Shown one piece after another: positions 1-4,996 of a stretch of 5,006 nucleotides of DNA. Under the pieces are notes generated by a model that was given only the letters and a program-made list of their open reading frames with translations, did not search any database and was not told where the DNA came from. Where the stretch lies: assembly GCA_021850835.1 (NCBI GenBank), contig JAJZKS010000156.1, positions 1 to 5,006 on the forward strand, read 5' to 3'. Position numbers and translations under genes: made by a program. Each line of letters starts with the position of its first letter. Position 1 is the first letter of the stretch. The DNA is from Thermoplasmata archaeon. Lineage in GTDB: Archaea; Thermoplasmatota; Thermoplasmata; Thermoplasmatales; Thermoplasmataceae.

Positions 1-537
1 AGTCAAACCGGCAATGGCCGCCAGTACCTCAACCAGGCCATCGCTGATTCCGTAAATTATGTCCCTGTTGCGGTCAATCTTTTCCTTGTTCTGCTCCAGG
101 GTAAAGCTGAACACATCTTCATGCTCAATCTCCTCATTGATGATCTTCTCTATACCCTTCCTAAATTCCTCGTCCTCACCGGTTCGTGTGGCATATTCCC
201 TGTATTTTGCAACAGTTTCCACTTCACCATATTCAAGAAGGTTGACAGCCAACCCAATCCCCAGTACCTTGAAAGCGAGGTACATGAATCTTATCTTCAT
301 CCTCTTTGGCTTAATTCTGGAGGTGTCCACCCCATGCTTCTGGAGATATAAAATCCAGAACTGCGAGTGTTCGCGTTCAACATCTGAGAGCCTCAGGAGG
401 CTTTTTTTAAGGTTTTCATCCCTGACTCTCTCGGATAGGCCCCTGTAGAATTCGAGATCTGTGAGTTCATCTCTGCAGAAATCCCTTATTTCCTTAAGAT
501 TGCCGGGCATGAGTACCCCGTAGAATTCAAAGGACAT
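1..537 (-). CDS. Ferritin-like / VIT1 (MbfA-type) iron-handling membrane protein, N-terminal part
   Basis: The first 179 residues are visible; the gene continues beyond base 1. Residues 10 to about 150 form a helical ferritin-like (erythrin) domain with the spaced carboxylate and histidine ligands of a di-iron site: E24, the ExxH pair E54/H57, E105 or E107, and a second ExxH pair E136/H139. Right after it, residues 153-179 contain the start of a VIT1/CCC1 membrane domain, with the conserved motif IYGISDGLVE (161-170) leading into a hydrophobic helix that is cut by the window edge. In bacteria this fusion is known as MbfA, a membrane-bound ferritin that exports iron; VIT1/CCC1 proteins move Fe2+ or Mn2+ across membranes. 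Iron or manganese export, or detoxification, is therefore inferred here. The ATG at 537 lies about 27 bases from a TATA-like box and has no Shine-Dalgarno sequence, which fits a leaderless message. The gene is divergent from the class III aminotransferase gene. The family is fairly certain; the metal and the direction of transport are not. Confidence 0.77.
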   Translation of the reverse strand, partial: MSFEFYGVLMPGNLKEIRDFCRDELTDLEFYRGLSERVRDENLKKSLLRLSDVEREHSQFWILYLQKHGVDTSRIKPKRMKIRFMYLAFKVLGIGLAVNLLEYGEVETVAKYREYATRTGEDEEFRKGIEKIINEEIEHEDVFSFTLEQNKEKIDRNRDIIYGISDGLVEVLAAIAGLT

Positions 538-558
538 TAAAAAGAAATCTATGATCGA

Positions 559-570
559 GGATATATTCAA
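559..570 (-). promoter_or_regulatory. TATA-like box for the ferritin/VIT1 gene
   Basis: On the minus strand this reads TTGAATATATCC. The centre of the AATATAT core is about 27 bases upstream of the ATG at 537, the spacing expected for an archaeal TATA box whose transcript starts at or next to the start codon. An 8-base palindrome, ATACGTAT (579-586), lies just upstream and could be an operator, but it is too short to argue strongly. Confidence 0.45.
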
Positions 571-604
571 ATTACGAAATACGTATCAAATGTTCGGTTT
601 TCAT

Positions 605-622
605 TAGATAAAATATATAATA
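605..622 (+). promoter_or_regulatory. TATA-like box for the class III aminotransferase gene
   Basis: The run AAATATATAA at 611-620 is the strongest TATA-like element in the divergent spacer. Its centre is about 33 bases before the ATG at 649, so transcription would be expected to start a few bases before that codon. No Shine-Dalgarno sequence precedes the ATG, which again suggests an almost leaderless message. This spacing is an inference from archaeal promoter rules; no transcript start is visible in the sequence itself. Confidence 0.5.
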
Positions 623-648
623 TTGTCTCATATAAGTTACTGATCAAC

Positions 649-2013
649 ATGATGAATGAAGCACATCCTAAGGGAGAAATGAGCAGAATATCCATTAAAG
701 TGCCGCCACCGGGACCAAATGCCAAGAAAATTGTTGATGAGGATACGAAATATCTAGTTACAACAACAAAATCGCTTCCTATCGTTGCAGAAAGGGCACA
801 GGGAGCTTTCGTTGAAGATGTTGACGGCAATGTCTATCTTGATTTTTCCACAGGCATCAGCGTCACAAATGTTGGGCATATTCATCCATATGTGAGGGAC
901 AGGGTAGCTGAACAGCTTGACAAGCTATGGCACTTTGCAGGAACAGATTATTATTACAAAGAACAGGTTGACGCGGCGAGGGCCATTGCAGAAAGCACAC
1001 CTGGTTCCTTCCACAAGAAGGTATTCTTCAGCAACAGTGGAACTGAGTCAAACGAGGCCGCCATAAAGCTCGCGAAAGTGCATACCAAGAAGCAGGAGTT
1101 CATCGCATTCATAGGTGGATTCCACGGAAGGACACAGGGGTCACTCGCATTCACAGCCTCCAAGGCAATACAGCAGAAGGGTTTATTCCCAACAATGCCA
1201 GGGGTAGAACATGCACCGTTCCCCAACCCGTACAGGAACCCCTTTGGAATAGACGGGTATGAGGAACCAGAAGAACTGGAGAACAGGGTCATGGATTTCA
1301 TTGAGAATTACATGCTGCACACATATGTACACCCTGACAATCTCGCGGGTTTCATTGTTGAACCTATCCAGGGAGAGGGAGGATACATAGTTCCGCCTAA
1401 GGGGTTCCACAAGAAACTCAGGAAGCTGGCCGACGAGAACAATGCAGTGGTAATAATGGACGAAGTCCAGACGGGCTTCGGAAGGACCGGCAAATTCTAT
1501 GGATCGGAACATTTCGGGGTTGAACCGGAAATAATGTCACTTGCAAAATCTATTGCATCCGGAATACCAATGGGCGCAGTTGTAGTAAAGGACAGCCTTG
1601 ACTTCCCGGAACAGTCGCTTCACTCTAACACATTTGGAGGAAACGCACTTGCAAGCGTTGCCTGTGTTGCTACAATTGAGGTCATAAGGAAGGAGAAACT
1701 TCTTGACAACGCAACAAAGGTTGGAAACTACCTCAAGACCGGACTAAAGGAACTTTCAGACAAATACGATGCCATCGGAGATGTAAGGGGGCTTGGGCTC
1801 ATGCTAGCAATTGACTTCGTCAAGAACAGGAAGACCAAGGAACCAAATGCAAAGATGAGAGATGCCTTCGAAATGAATGCTTTCAAGAATGGCCTTCTTT
1901 CGCTGCCTACCGGACTCAGTGCTATGAGGTTCATCCCGCCACTCAACCTAACTGAAGAACAGGCTGACATGGGCCTTGAAGTAATAGAGAAAGCCCTCAA
2001 GGCTTCTCTCTAA
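649..2013 (+). CDS. Class III PLP-dependent aminotransferase / amino-acid racemase (GABA/ornithine aminotransferase family)
   Basis: A complete fold-type I PLP enzyme of 454 residues, a normal length for the family. Visible landmarks are the phosphate-binding SGTESNEAA (130-138), the GGFHGRT segment (156-162), EPIQGEGGY (238-246), the DEVQTGFGRTGKF motif (271-283) with D271 as the expected partner of the PLP ring nitrogen, MSLAK with the Schiff-base lysine K300, and SNTFGGN (326-332). The stretch from about 179 to 210 (FPTMPGVEHAPFPNPYRNPF, then GIDGYEEPEEL) closely matches, from memory, the Pyrococcus subgroup that includes broad-specificity amino-acid racemases and ornithine/GABA-type aminotransferases, so transamination cannot be separated from racemisation by reading alone. 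The enzyme should be cytosolic. The start was chosen at the first ATG because of its distance from the TATA box; M2 or M11 (base 679) are alternatives. The stop codon overlaps that of the convergent resolvase gene. Family assignment is very secure; the substrate is open. Confidence 0.95.
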   Translation: MMNEAHPKGEMSRISIKVPPPGPNAKKIVDEDTKYLVTTTKSLPIVAERAQGAFVEDVDGNVYLDFSTGISVTNVGHIHPYVRDRVAEQLDKLWHFAGTDYYYKEQVDAARAIAESTPGSFHKKVFFSNSGTESNEAAIKLAKVHTKKQEFIAFIGGFHGRTQGSLAFTASKAIQQKGLFPTMPGVEHAPFPNPYRNPFGIDGYEEPEELENRVMDFIENYMLHTYVHPDNLAGFIVEPIQGEGGYIVPPKGFHKKLRKLADENNAVVIMDEVQTGFGRTGKFYGSEHFGVEPEIMSLAKSIASGIPMGAVVVKDSLDFPEQSLHSNTFGGNALASVACVATIEVIRKEKLLDNATKVGNYLKTGLKELSDKYDAIGDVRGLGLMLAIDFVKNRKTKEPNAKMRDAFEMNAFKNGLLSLPTGLSAMRFIPPLNLTEEQADMGLEVIEKALKASL

Positions 2014-2525
2014 ATTTCCTGGTTCATATAGTCCAGAAGTTTTGAGAGGGGCATACCCTCTTTCCATTTTAAGCTGAAATTCCCGTTTTTTGTTTCCCCG
2101 ACTTTCGGGAGAACATCATAAAGGTGCCTGATTCTCCCGGTAGGCTCTGCAGGTATGGTGAACATTCTCCATGGATCGCCCGGTACACTCTTCATCCTGT
2201 AAGCATAAACAACAAACAGACCTGCCCTCTGGCAAAGGTCCCTCAGCCTGTTGGCCTGGTCCTGCATCCTCCCCGATGCCTCTGTGAACAGAAGAGATTC
2301 ATTTATGGAGGATTTGACTTCGATCACAAGCGAATAATCATGCCGCATTGCAATGAGGTCAGCGCCAAGTGAACCAGCAGATCTTGTCACAAAGAAAGGC
2401 TTGGTGAACATGCCCATGGCAATTCCCCTGTCAGGGGCCGGCAGGCGCTTGGCATACTTGTTCACCACATTTTCTGTCCCGGCAAAAATACCAGCCAACT
2501 CCCTTTCATAGACACTGCCGTTCAA
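2010..2525 (-). CDS. Hjc-like archaeal Holliday junction resolvase
   Basis: A protein of 171 residues with the PD-(D/E)xK nuclease signature of archaeal Hjc: an early glutamate in YEREL (E8), RSAGS (48-52) followed by GADLIA with D56, and IEVKSS with E69 and K71. The 13-residue spacing from D56 to E69 equals the spacing of the known Hjc catalytic residues. Hjc cuts four-way DNA junctions in recombination and fork repair. The C-terminal part (DPWRMF at 117-122, then GNFSLKWKEG at 148-157) recalls the tail of longer euryarchaeal Hjc proteins. Unusual is the segment between E8 and the RSAGS motif, roughly 18 residues longer than in the classical enzyme. The start codon is TTG; a TATA-like box about 30 bases upstream fits a leaderless start there. 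The frame stays open upstream only to 2549, with no ATG, GTG or TTG. The stop TAG overlaps the aminotransferase stop. Another Hjc-fold nuclease is possible, but the motif match is good. Confidence 0.75.
   Translation of the reverse strand: MNGSVYERELAGIFAGTENVVNKYAKRLPAPDRGIAMGMFTKPFFVTRSAGSLGADLIAMRHDYSLVIEVKSSINESLLFTEASGRMQDQANRLRDLCQRAGLFVVYAYRMKSVPGDPWRMFTIPAEPTGRIRHLYDVLPKVGETKNGNFSLKWKEGMPLSKLLDYMNQEI
2044..2095 (+). terminator. Possible terminator of the class III aminotransferase gene, inside the antisense resolvase gene
   Basis: About 30 bases after the stop codon there is a hairpin with arms AGAGGG (2045-2050) and CCCTCT (2056-2061) and a five-base loop, followed by T-rich sequence and then a run of six T (2086-2091) and TTT. 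Archaeal transcription ends largely on T-rich tracts, so this is a plausible 3' end. Because the two genes meet tail to tail, it falls within the coding sequence of the opposite gene, and part of the signal may simply be codon content. Confidence 0.3.
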
Positions 2526-2550
2526 GATATCAGGCGTTATTCCCTTCGTT

Positions 2551-2560
2551 TAATATAACT
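2551..2560 (-). promoter_or_regulatory. TATA-like box for the Hjc-like gene
   Basis: On the minus strand this reads AGTTATATTA. Its centre is about 30 bases upstream of the TTG at 2525, which supports both an independent promoter for the resolvase gene (separate from the winged-helix gene further upstream on the same strand) and the choice of the TTG as start codon. Confidence 0.45.
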
Positions 2561-2583
2561 TTGCCTTAAATGGCTTTAAGAAA

Positions 2584-2599
2584 TTGCATAGAAATGCAA
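2584..2599. repeat. Short perfect inverted repeat upstream of the Hjc-like promoter
   Basis: The arms TTGCAT and ATGCAA are exact reverse complements separated by four bases (AGAA). The element lies about 25-40 bases upstream of the resolvase TATA-like box and about 60 bases after the stop of the winged-helix gene. It could be an operator or part of the regulator gene's 3' end. Arms of six bases in AT-rich DNA can arise by chance. Confidence 0.3.
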
Positions 2600-2657
2600 A
2601 TATTGCTGCTGATACCATTTCGGGGCCATGATCGTGGGTCACTATTGTGCAATTGTG

Positions 2658-2906
2658 TTATGGGAGCACCTTTCTCAGCATCCTGAAGAGCCCCAACCAT
2701 TCGTAACCCCTGTCAGTTATCCTGTAGTCAATCTCGCCTGCCTCTTCGGCGTGAATTATCAGGCCATACTTTTCCAGCGCCTCAACTATGCCTTTCCCTC
2801 TATCCACGGGGACGTTGCCTGCCATGCAGAGATCGGTAATCCGCCTTGAATCGGCCGAGAGGGCTCCGAGCATGTCGTTGATGATGTCATGCCTGCATCT
2901 GTTCAT
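2658..2906 (-). CDS. Small archaeal winged-helix transcriptional regulator
   Basis: A protein of 82 residues that is almost entirely one winged helix-turn-helix domain of the archaeal type (resembling Pfam HTH_45, recognised by pattern only). Helix 1 covers about 5-17, helix 2 about 21-29 (RRITDLCMAG), and the likely recognition helix about 33-48 (PVDRGKGIVEALEKYG). A beta wing at 49-64 ends in the typical YRITDRG, and a final helix, EWLGLFRMLRKVL (69-81), is a likely dimer contact. It has no sensor domain, so any signal would be read through the domain itself or a partner; C5 and C28 are the only cysteines. The start was taken as the ATG at 2906; a TTG directly before it (2909) would add one residue. 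The gene is head to head with the beta-solenoid gene across 51 bases that hold a 17-base palindrome, so control of itself and of that neighbour is the natural inference. Confidence 0.8.
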   Translation of the reverse strand: MNRCRHDIINDMLGALSADSRRITDLCMAGNVPVDRGKGIVEALEKYGLIIHAEEAGEIDYRITDRGYEWLGLFRMLRKVLP

Positions 2907-2908
2907 CA

Positions 2909-2925
2909 ACTCACAAGTTGTGAGT
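2909..2925. promoter_or_regulatory. Perfect 17-base palindrome, probable operator of the winged-helix regulator
   Basis: The sequence ACTCACAAGTTGTGAGT has two exact 8-base arms around one central base. It begins two bases before the ATG of the winged-helix gene and ends a few bases from the AT-rich box at 2930-2940. A dimer bound here would cover the expected transcription start of the regulator gene and sit directly upstream of the solenoid gene's TATA region. Size, symmetry and position fit a dimeric winged-helix protein; that the adjacent gene's product binds it is an inference. Confidence 0.65.
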
Positions 2926-2929
2926 CATA

Positions 2930-2940
2930 CTTAATTATAT
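2930..2940. promoter_or_regulatory. AT-rich box shared by two divergent promoters
   Basis: CTTAATTATAT is the only TATA-like stretch in the 51-base divergent spacer that is suitably placed. Its centre is about 22-25 bases before the plus-strand ATG at 2958 and about 30 bases before the minus-strand ATG at 2906, so both genes may be transcribed from the same or overlapping TATA elements, each giving a leaderless or nearly leaderless message. The plus-strand spacing is slightly short. Confidence 0.5.
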
Positions 2941-2957
2941 CGTTGGAATATACAATC

Positions 2958-3605
2958 ATGCAGGAAATAGAAGACCTCTCCATTGGAGGATCTATAAAAC
3001 TGACAGGGCCCGTAAAATTCAGAAGAATCGATCTTGCCGGATCGCTGAACATAGATGGGAACGCAGAAGGAAGAAGCCTGGAAATAAGCGGTTCAGGGAG
3101 GATTACCGGGCAGGTGAAAGTCGACACAATAGATGTTAGCGGAAGCCTCAAAATAGGGGAAACCTGTGAATGCAATGAACTTGTGATAAACGGTTCCTGT
3201 GAAGTTCAATCATCGCTTAAATCAAGAACTCTGGACGTATCAGGCAAGCTTGAAGCCGATACAATAGAATCTAACAGGATAGATCTCGCAGGAAAGATGA
3301 GTGCAAAAGAAGTCAGGGCCCATGAAATCAACGTGGAAAAGAATTCGAGAATCAAGGGAACCATAGTATGCGGCACACTGAACCTAGAGAAAGGATCTGA
3401 AGTTGTAGATGTATTTGCAGACAGGGTAAACATAGAGAAAGACGGAGACTGCGGCATCATTGAATGCAATGAAATCACAGTGGAAAGGAATGCTGAAATA
3501 AAGGAGGTCAGATATGTCAAATCTGCAAACATATCTCCCAGTGCAAGAGTGGATACTGTAACCAGGATCGAAAAAATCTCTATGGATCTGCCTTTCAAGG
3601 ATTGA
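2958..3605 (+). CDS. Bactofilin-like beta-solenoid protein (polymer-forming cytoskeletal type)
   Basis: A protein of 215 residues made almost wholly of short repeats. From residue 5 to 203 it divides into about 12 turns of 15-18 residues, each opening with a pattern such as RIDLAGS, TIDVSGS, RVNIEKD or EITVERN. This periodicity and the alternation of hydrophobic residues indicate a right-handed beta-helix like that of bactofilins, which polymerise into filaments without nucleotides; haloarchaeal relatives (halofilins) affect cell shape. Turns 1-7 (5-122) carry a Gly in the turn ((S/A/N/G)G(S/K)), while turns 8-11 (123-188) carry E(K/R) instead, so the rod has two zones. Six cysteines (70, 72, 81, 138, 165, 170) lie along it. 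There is no signal peptide or membrane segment, so it is probably cytosolic. The ATG at 2958 fits the TATA box; upstream in-frame codons from 2889 run through the operator and promoter and are not believed. The fold is confident; a cytoskeletal role is inference. Confidence 0.75.
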   Translation: MQEIEDLSIGGSIKLTGPVKFRRIDLAGSLNIDGNAEGRSLEISGSGRITGQVKVDTIDVSGSLKIGETCECNELVINGSCEVQSSLKSRTLDVSGKLEADTIESNRIDLAGKMSAKEVRAHEINVEKNSRIKGTIVCGTLNLEKGSEVVDVFADRVNIEKDGDCGIIECNEITVERNAEIKEVRYVKSANISPSARVDTVTRIEKISMDLPFKD

Positions 3606-3636
3606 ATGAAAACTTCACGGAAGAATTGTTTATTCA

Positions 3637-3646
3637 CCTTTTTATT
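3637..3646 (+). terminator. T-rich candidate terminator of the beta-solenoid gene
   Basis: CCTTTTTATT lies about 32 bases after the stop codon. A T-rich tract of this kind is the usual core of an archaeal terminator. No clear hairpin precedes it, and none is needed in archaea. Confidence 0.35.
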
Positions 3647-3681
3647 CTATGGAGACCTTCAATTCCAAAACATTTCATTTC

Positions 3682-3744
3682 TGGAAATTTGCCGATTTGT
3701 ATATCACACCATCCAAAGCGTAATTCCTGAAAAGTGGAAATTTG
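3682..3744. repeat. Pair of 10-base direct repeats in the convergent spacer
   Basis: TGGAAATTTG occurs at 3682-3691 and again at 3735-3744, 53 bases apart, in the 144-base spacer between the two convergent genes. The spacer shows no credible coding sequence. The repeats may be chance in AT-rich DNA or remnants of a local duplication; no function is claimed. Confidence 0.3.
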
Positions 3745-3749
3745 GCTGG

Positions 3750-4913
3750 CTATGCCATTAACGCTTTCTCAAGCACAGTTTTCGCAGCCAGCTTCCCTGA
3801 GTCCTTTTCGACTTTTCTGCCAAGCGACTCCAGAGCCCCCTCTATGGCATTGAGGGCAATCATGATATGCGCCGGTTCTATCCAGCCCATATGGCCCACC
3901 CTGAAGTACCTCTCCTTTATTTCAGGATGGACCCCTGCAGCAAATTCAACGCCTCTTGCCATTGCCTCCTGAAGGAATTTGCCTATGTCTGCATTCTCCA
4001 GATATACACCTGTAACAGTGCTGCTCCTGAGAGGTTCAGATGCAACAACATCAAGCCCCATTTCAGTGATGCCTTTCCTGAAAGCTTCTGAGCATGTCCT
4101 GTGCCGTGCTATCCTCGCCTCCATTGTTTCAACCTCTATTCTCCTGAAACTTTCAGCCAGTGAAAATACTGTGCCAATCGGGGGTGTGGCAAAGTATCCT
4201 CCGCCTCCCGCGAGAAAACTTTGCATTATCTTCGCCCAGTTCCTGAGGTCCAGGAGGTAACCTGAAATTGAAGGATTCTGAAGCAGAGACATTGCATTTT
4301 CTGATGCAACAAGCAGGCCTGCTCCTGCCTGAGCACCAAGTGCCTTCTGGCTGGCCGTGAGGCATATATCTATGTTCCACTGGGCTGCATTCATCCTTTC
4401 ACCGCCAATGCTTGCCACACCGTCCACAATAATAAGTTTTACAAAGGGCCTGATAGCAGCTGCAATTTCTTTCATGGGCATCCGTACACCTGTGCTGGTT
4501 TCCACCTGTGTTATTGTAACAGCATGGTATCCGCCTTCCCTGAGTTCAGAGGCTATCTGGTTTGTCGCTATTGCCTGGCCTGCCTTTGCCCTGAGAATCT
4601 TGAATTTTACGGGATACCTGGAGAGGATGCCTTCCCACCTGTCCCCGAATACTCCGTTTGTCACAATTAGAACATTGGAGTCCCTGGGCAGGAATGATAC
4701 AACACTTTCCATAGCAGCAGTTCCTCCACCGGGAATGATGAATGGGGTGTAGGATTCATCTGCGCCTGTTACTTCCCTGAACTGCCCAAGGGAATATTTC
4801 ATGGCCTGGTTGAACTCCGGCGAGGCAAATCCGAGATTTGGCGCAACAGCGGAACTGAGAACTCCATAGTTGGCAACAGACGGGCCAACATGCATCAAAA
4901 TTCTTGAAACCAT
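3750..4913 (-). CDS. Class V PLP aminotransferase, alanine-glyoxylate / serine-pyruvate type
   Basis: A complete protein of 387 residues, the usual size for this family. It opens with HVGPS (8-12), and has the cofactor-binding GGGTAAMES (62-70), VETSTG (137-142), VDGVAS (163-168) with D164 as expected partner of the PLP nitrogen, TASQKALGA (187-195) with Schiff-base lysine K190, ATPP (242-245), and YFRVGHMGW (336-344), where R338 should bind the substrate carboxylate. The family moves amino groups from alanine or serine to glyoxylate or pyruvate, linking glycine, serine and alanine metabolism; phosphoserine aminotransferase and cysteine desulfurase are more distant class V members and fit less well, since the FRxGHMG motif is typical of the glyoxylate group. 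The ATG at 4913 lies about 27 bases from a TATA-like box, with no Shine-Dalgarno sequence, so the message is probably leaderless. It stands alone, converging on the solenoid gene. The family is secure; the amino donor is not shown. Confidence 0.93.
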   Translation of the reverse strand: MVSRILMHVGPSVANYGVLSSAVAPNLGFASPEFNQAMKYSLGQFREVTGADESYTPFIIPGGGTAAMESVVSFLPRDSNVLIVTNGVFGDRWEGILSRYPVKFKILRAKAGQAIATNQIASELREGGYHAVTITQVETSTGVRMPMKEIAAAIRPFVKLIIVDGVASIGGERMNAAQWNIDICLTASQKALGAQAGAGLLVASENAMSLLQNPSISGYLLDLRNWAKIMQSFLAGGGGYFATPPIGTVFSLAESFRRIEVETMEARIARHRTCSEAFRKGITEMGLDVVASEPLRSSTVTGVYLENADIGKFLQEAMARGVEFAAGVHPEIKERYFRVGHMGWIEPAHIMIALNAIEGALESLGRKVEKDSGKLAAKTVLEKALMA

Positions 4914-4933
4914 GAAAAATAAACCGCAGGAGA

Positions 4934-4947
4934 CTTAAAAATTTAAC
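4934..4947 (-). promoter_or_regulatory. TATA-like box for the class V aminotransferase gene
   Basis: On the minus strand this reads GTTAAATTTTTAAG. Its centre is about 27 bases upstream of the ATG at 4913, so a transcript would start at or next to the start codon. Confidence 0.5.
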
Positions 4948-4976
4948 ATTCCCTCCGCAAACTTATTTTGATTTTG

Positions 4977-4996
4977 TGCATTGATATTGTAATGCA
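4977..4996. repeat. Short inverted repeat near the right edge
   Basis: TGCATT and AATGCA are exact reverse complements separated by eight bases. The element lies upstream of the class V aminotransferase promoter and may belong to the control region of this gene or of a gene beyond the window. It shares the TGCAT core with the repeat at 2584-2599. Nothing else is recognisable between 4948 and 5006; the one plus-strand ATG there runs into a stop after two more codons. Confidence 0.2.

Noticed and set aside
59..448. Open frame of 129 codons on the plus strand
   Set aside because: It is antisense to the ferritin/VIT1 gene, whose ExxH ligands and VIT1 motif are convincing; the frame itself is Ser/Phe/Leu-rich with no recognisable domain.
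459..467. CTGTGAGT, close to one arm of the 17-base operator
   Set aside because: Only a single half-site, inside the coding sequence of the ferritin/VIT1 gene, with no second arm.
2626..2637. Near-palindrome CCATGATCGTGG
   Set aside because: One base pair is broken, the arms are short and it has no clear relation to a promoter; probably chance.
2889..2957. N-terminal extension of the beta-solenoid protein by 23 residues
   Set aside because: The extension would be translated from the palindrome, the TATA box and the start of the opposite gene, shows no repeat pattern, and lies upstream of the expected transcription start.
3206..3637. Open frame of 143 codons on the minus strand
   Set aside because: It is a mirror of the repetitive beta-solenoid gene; its Ser/Leu/Phe-rich composition is what antisense reading of that gene gives.
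3661..3689. Imperfect inverted repeat AATTCCA ... TGGAAATT
   Set aside because: The arms need a one-base bulge, the loop is long and the sequence is AT-rich; it does not make a convincing terminator hairpin.
4357..4752. Open frame of 131 codons on the plus strand
   Set aside because: It is antisense to the class V aminotransferase, which has all its catalytic motifs, and shows no domain of its own.
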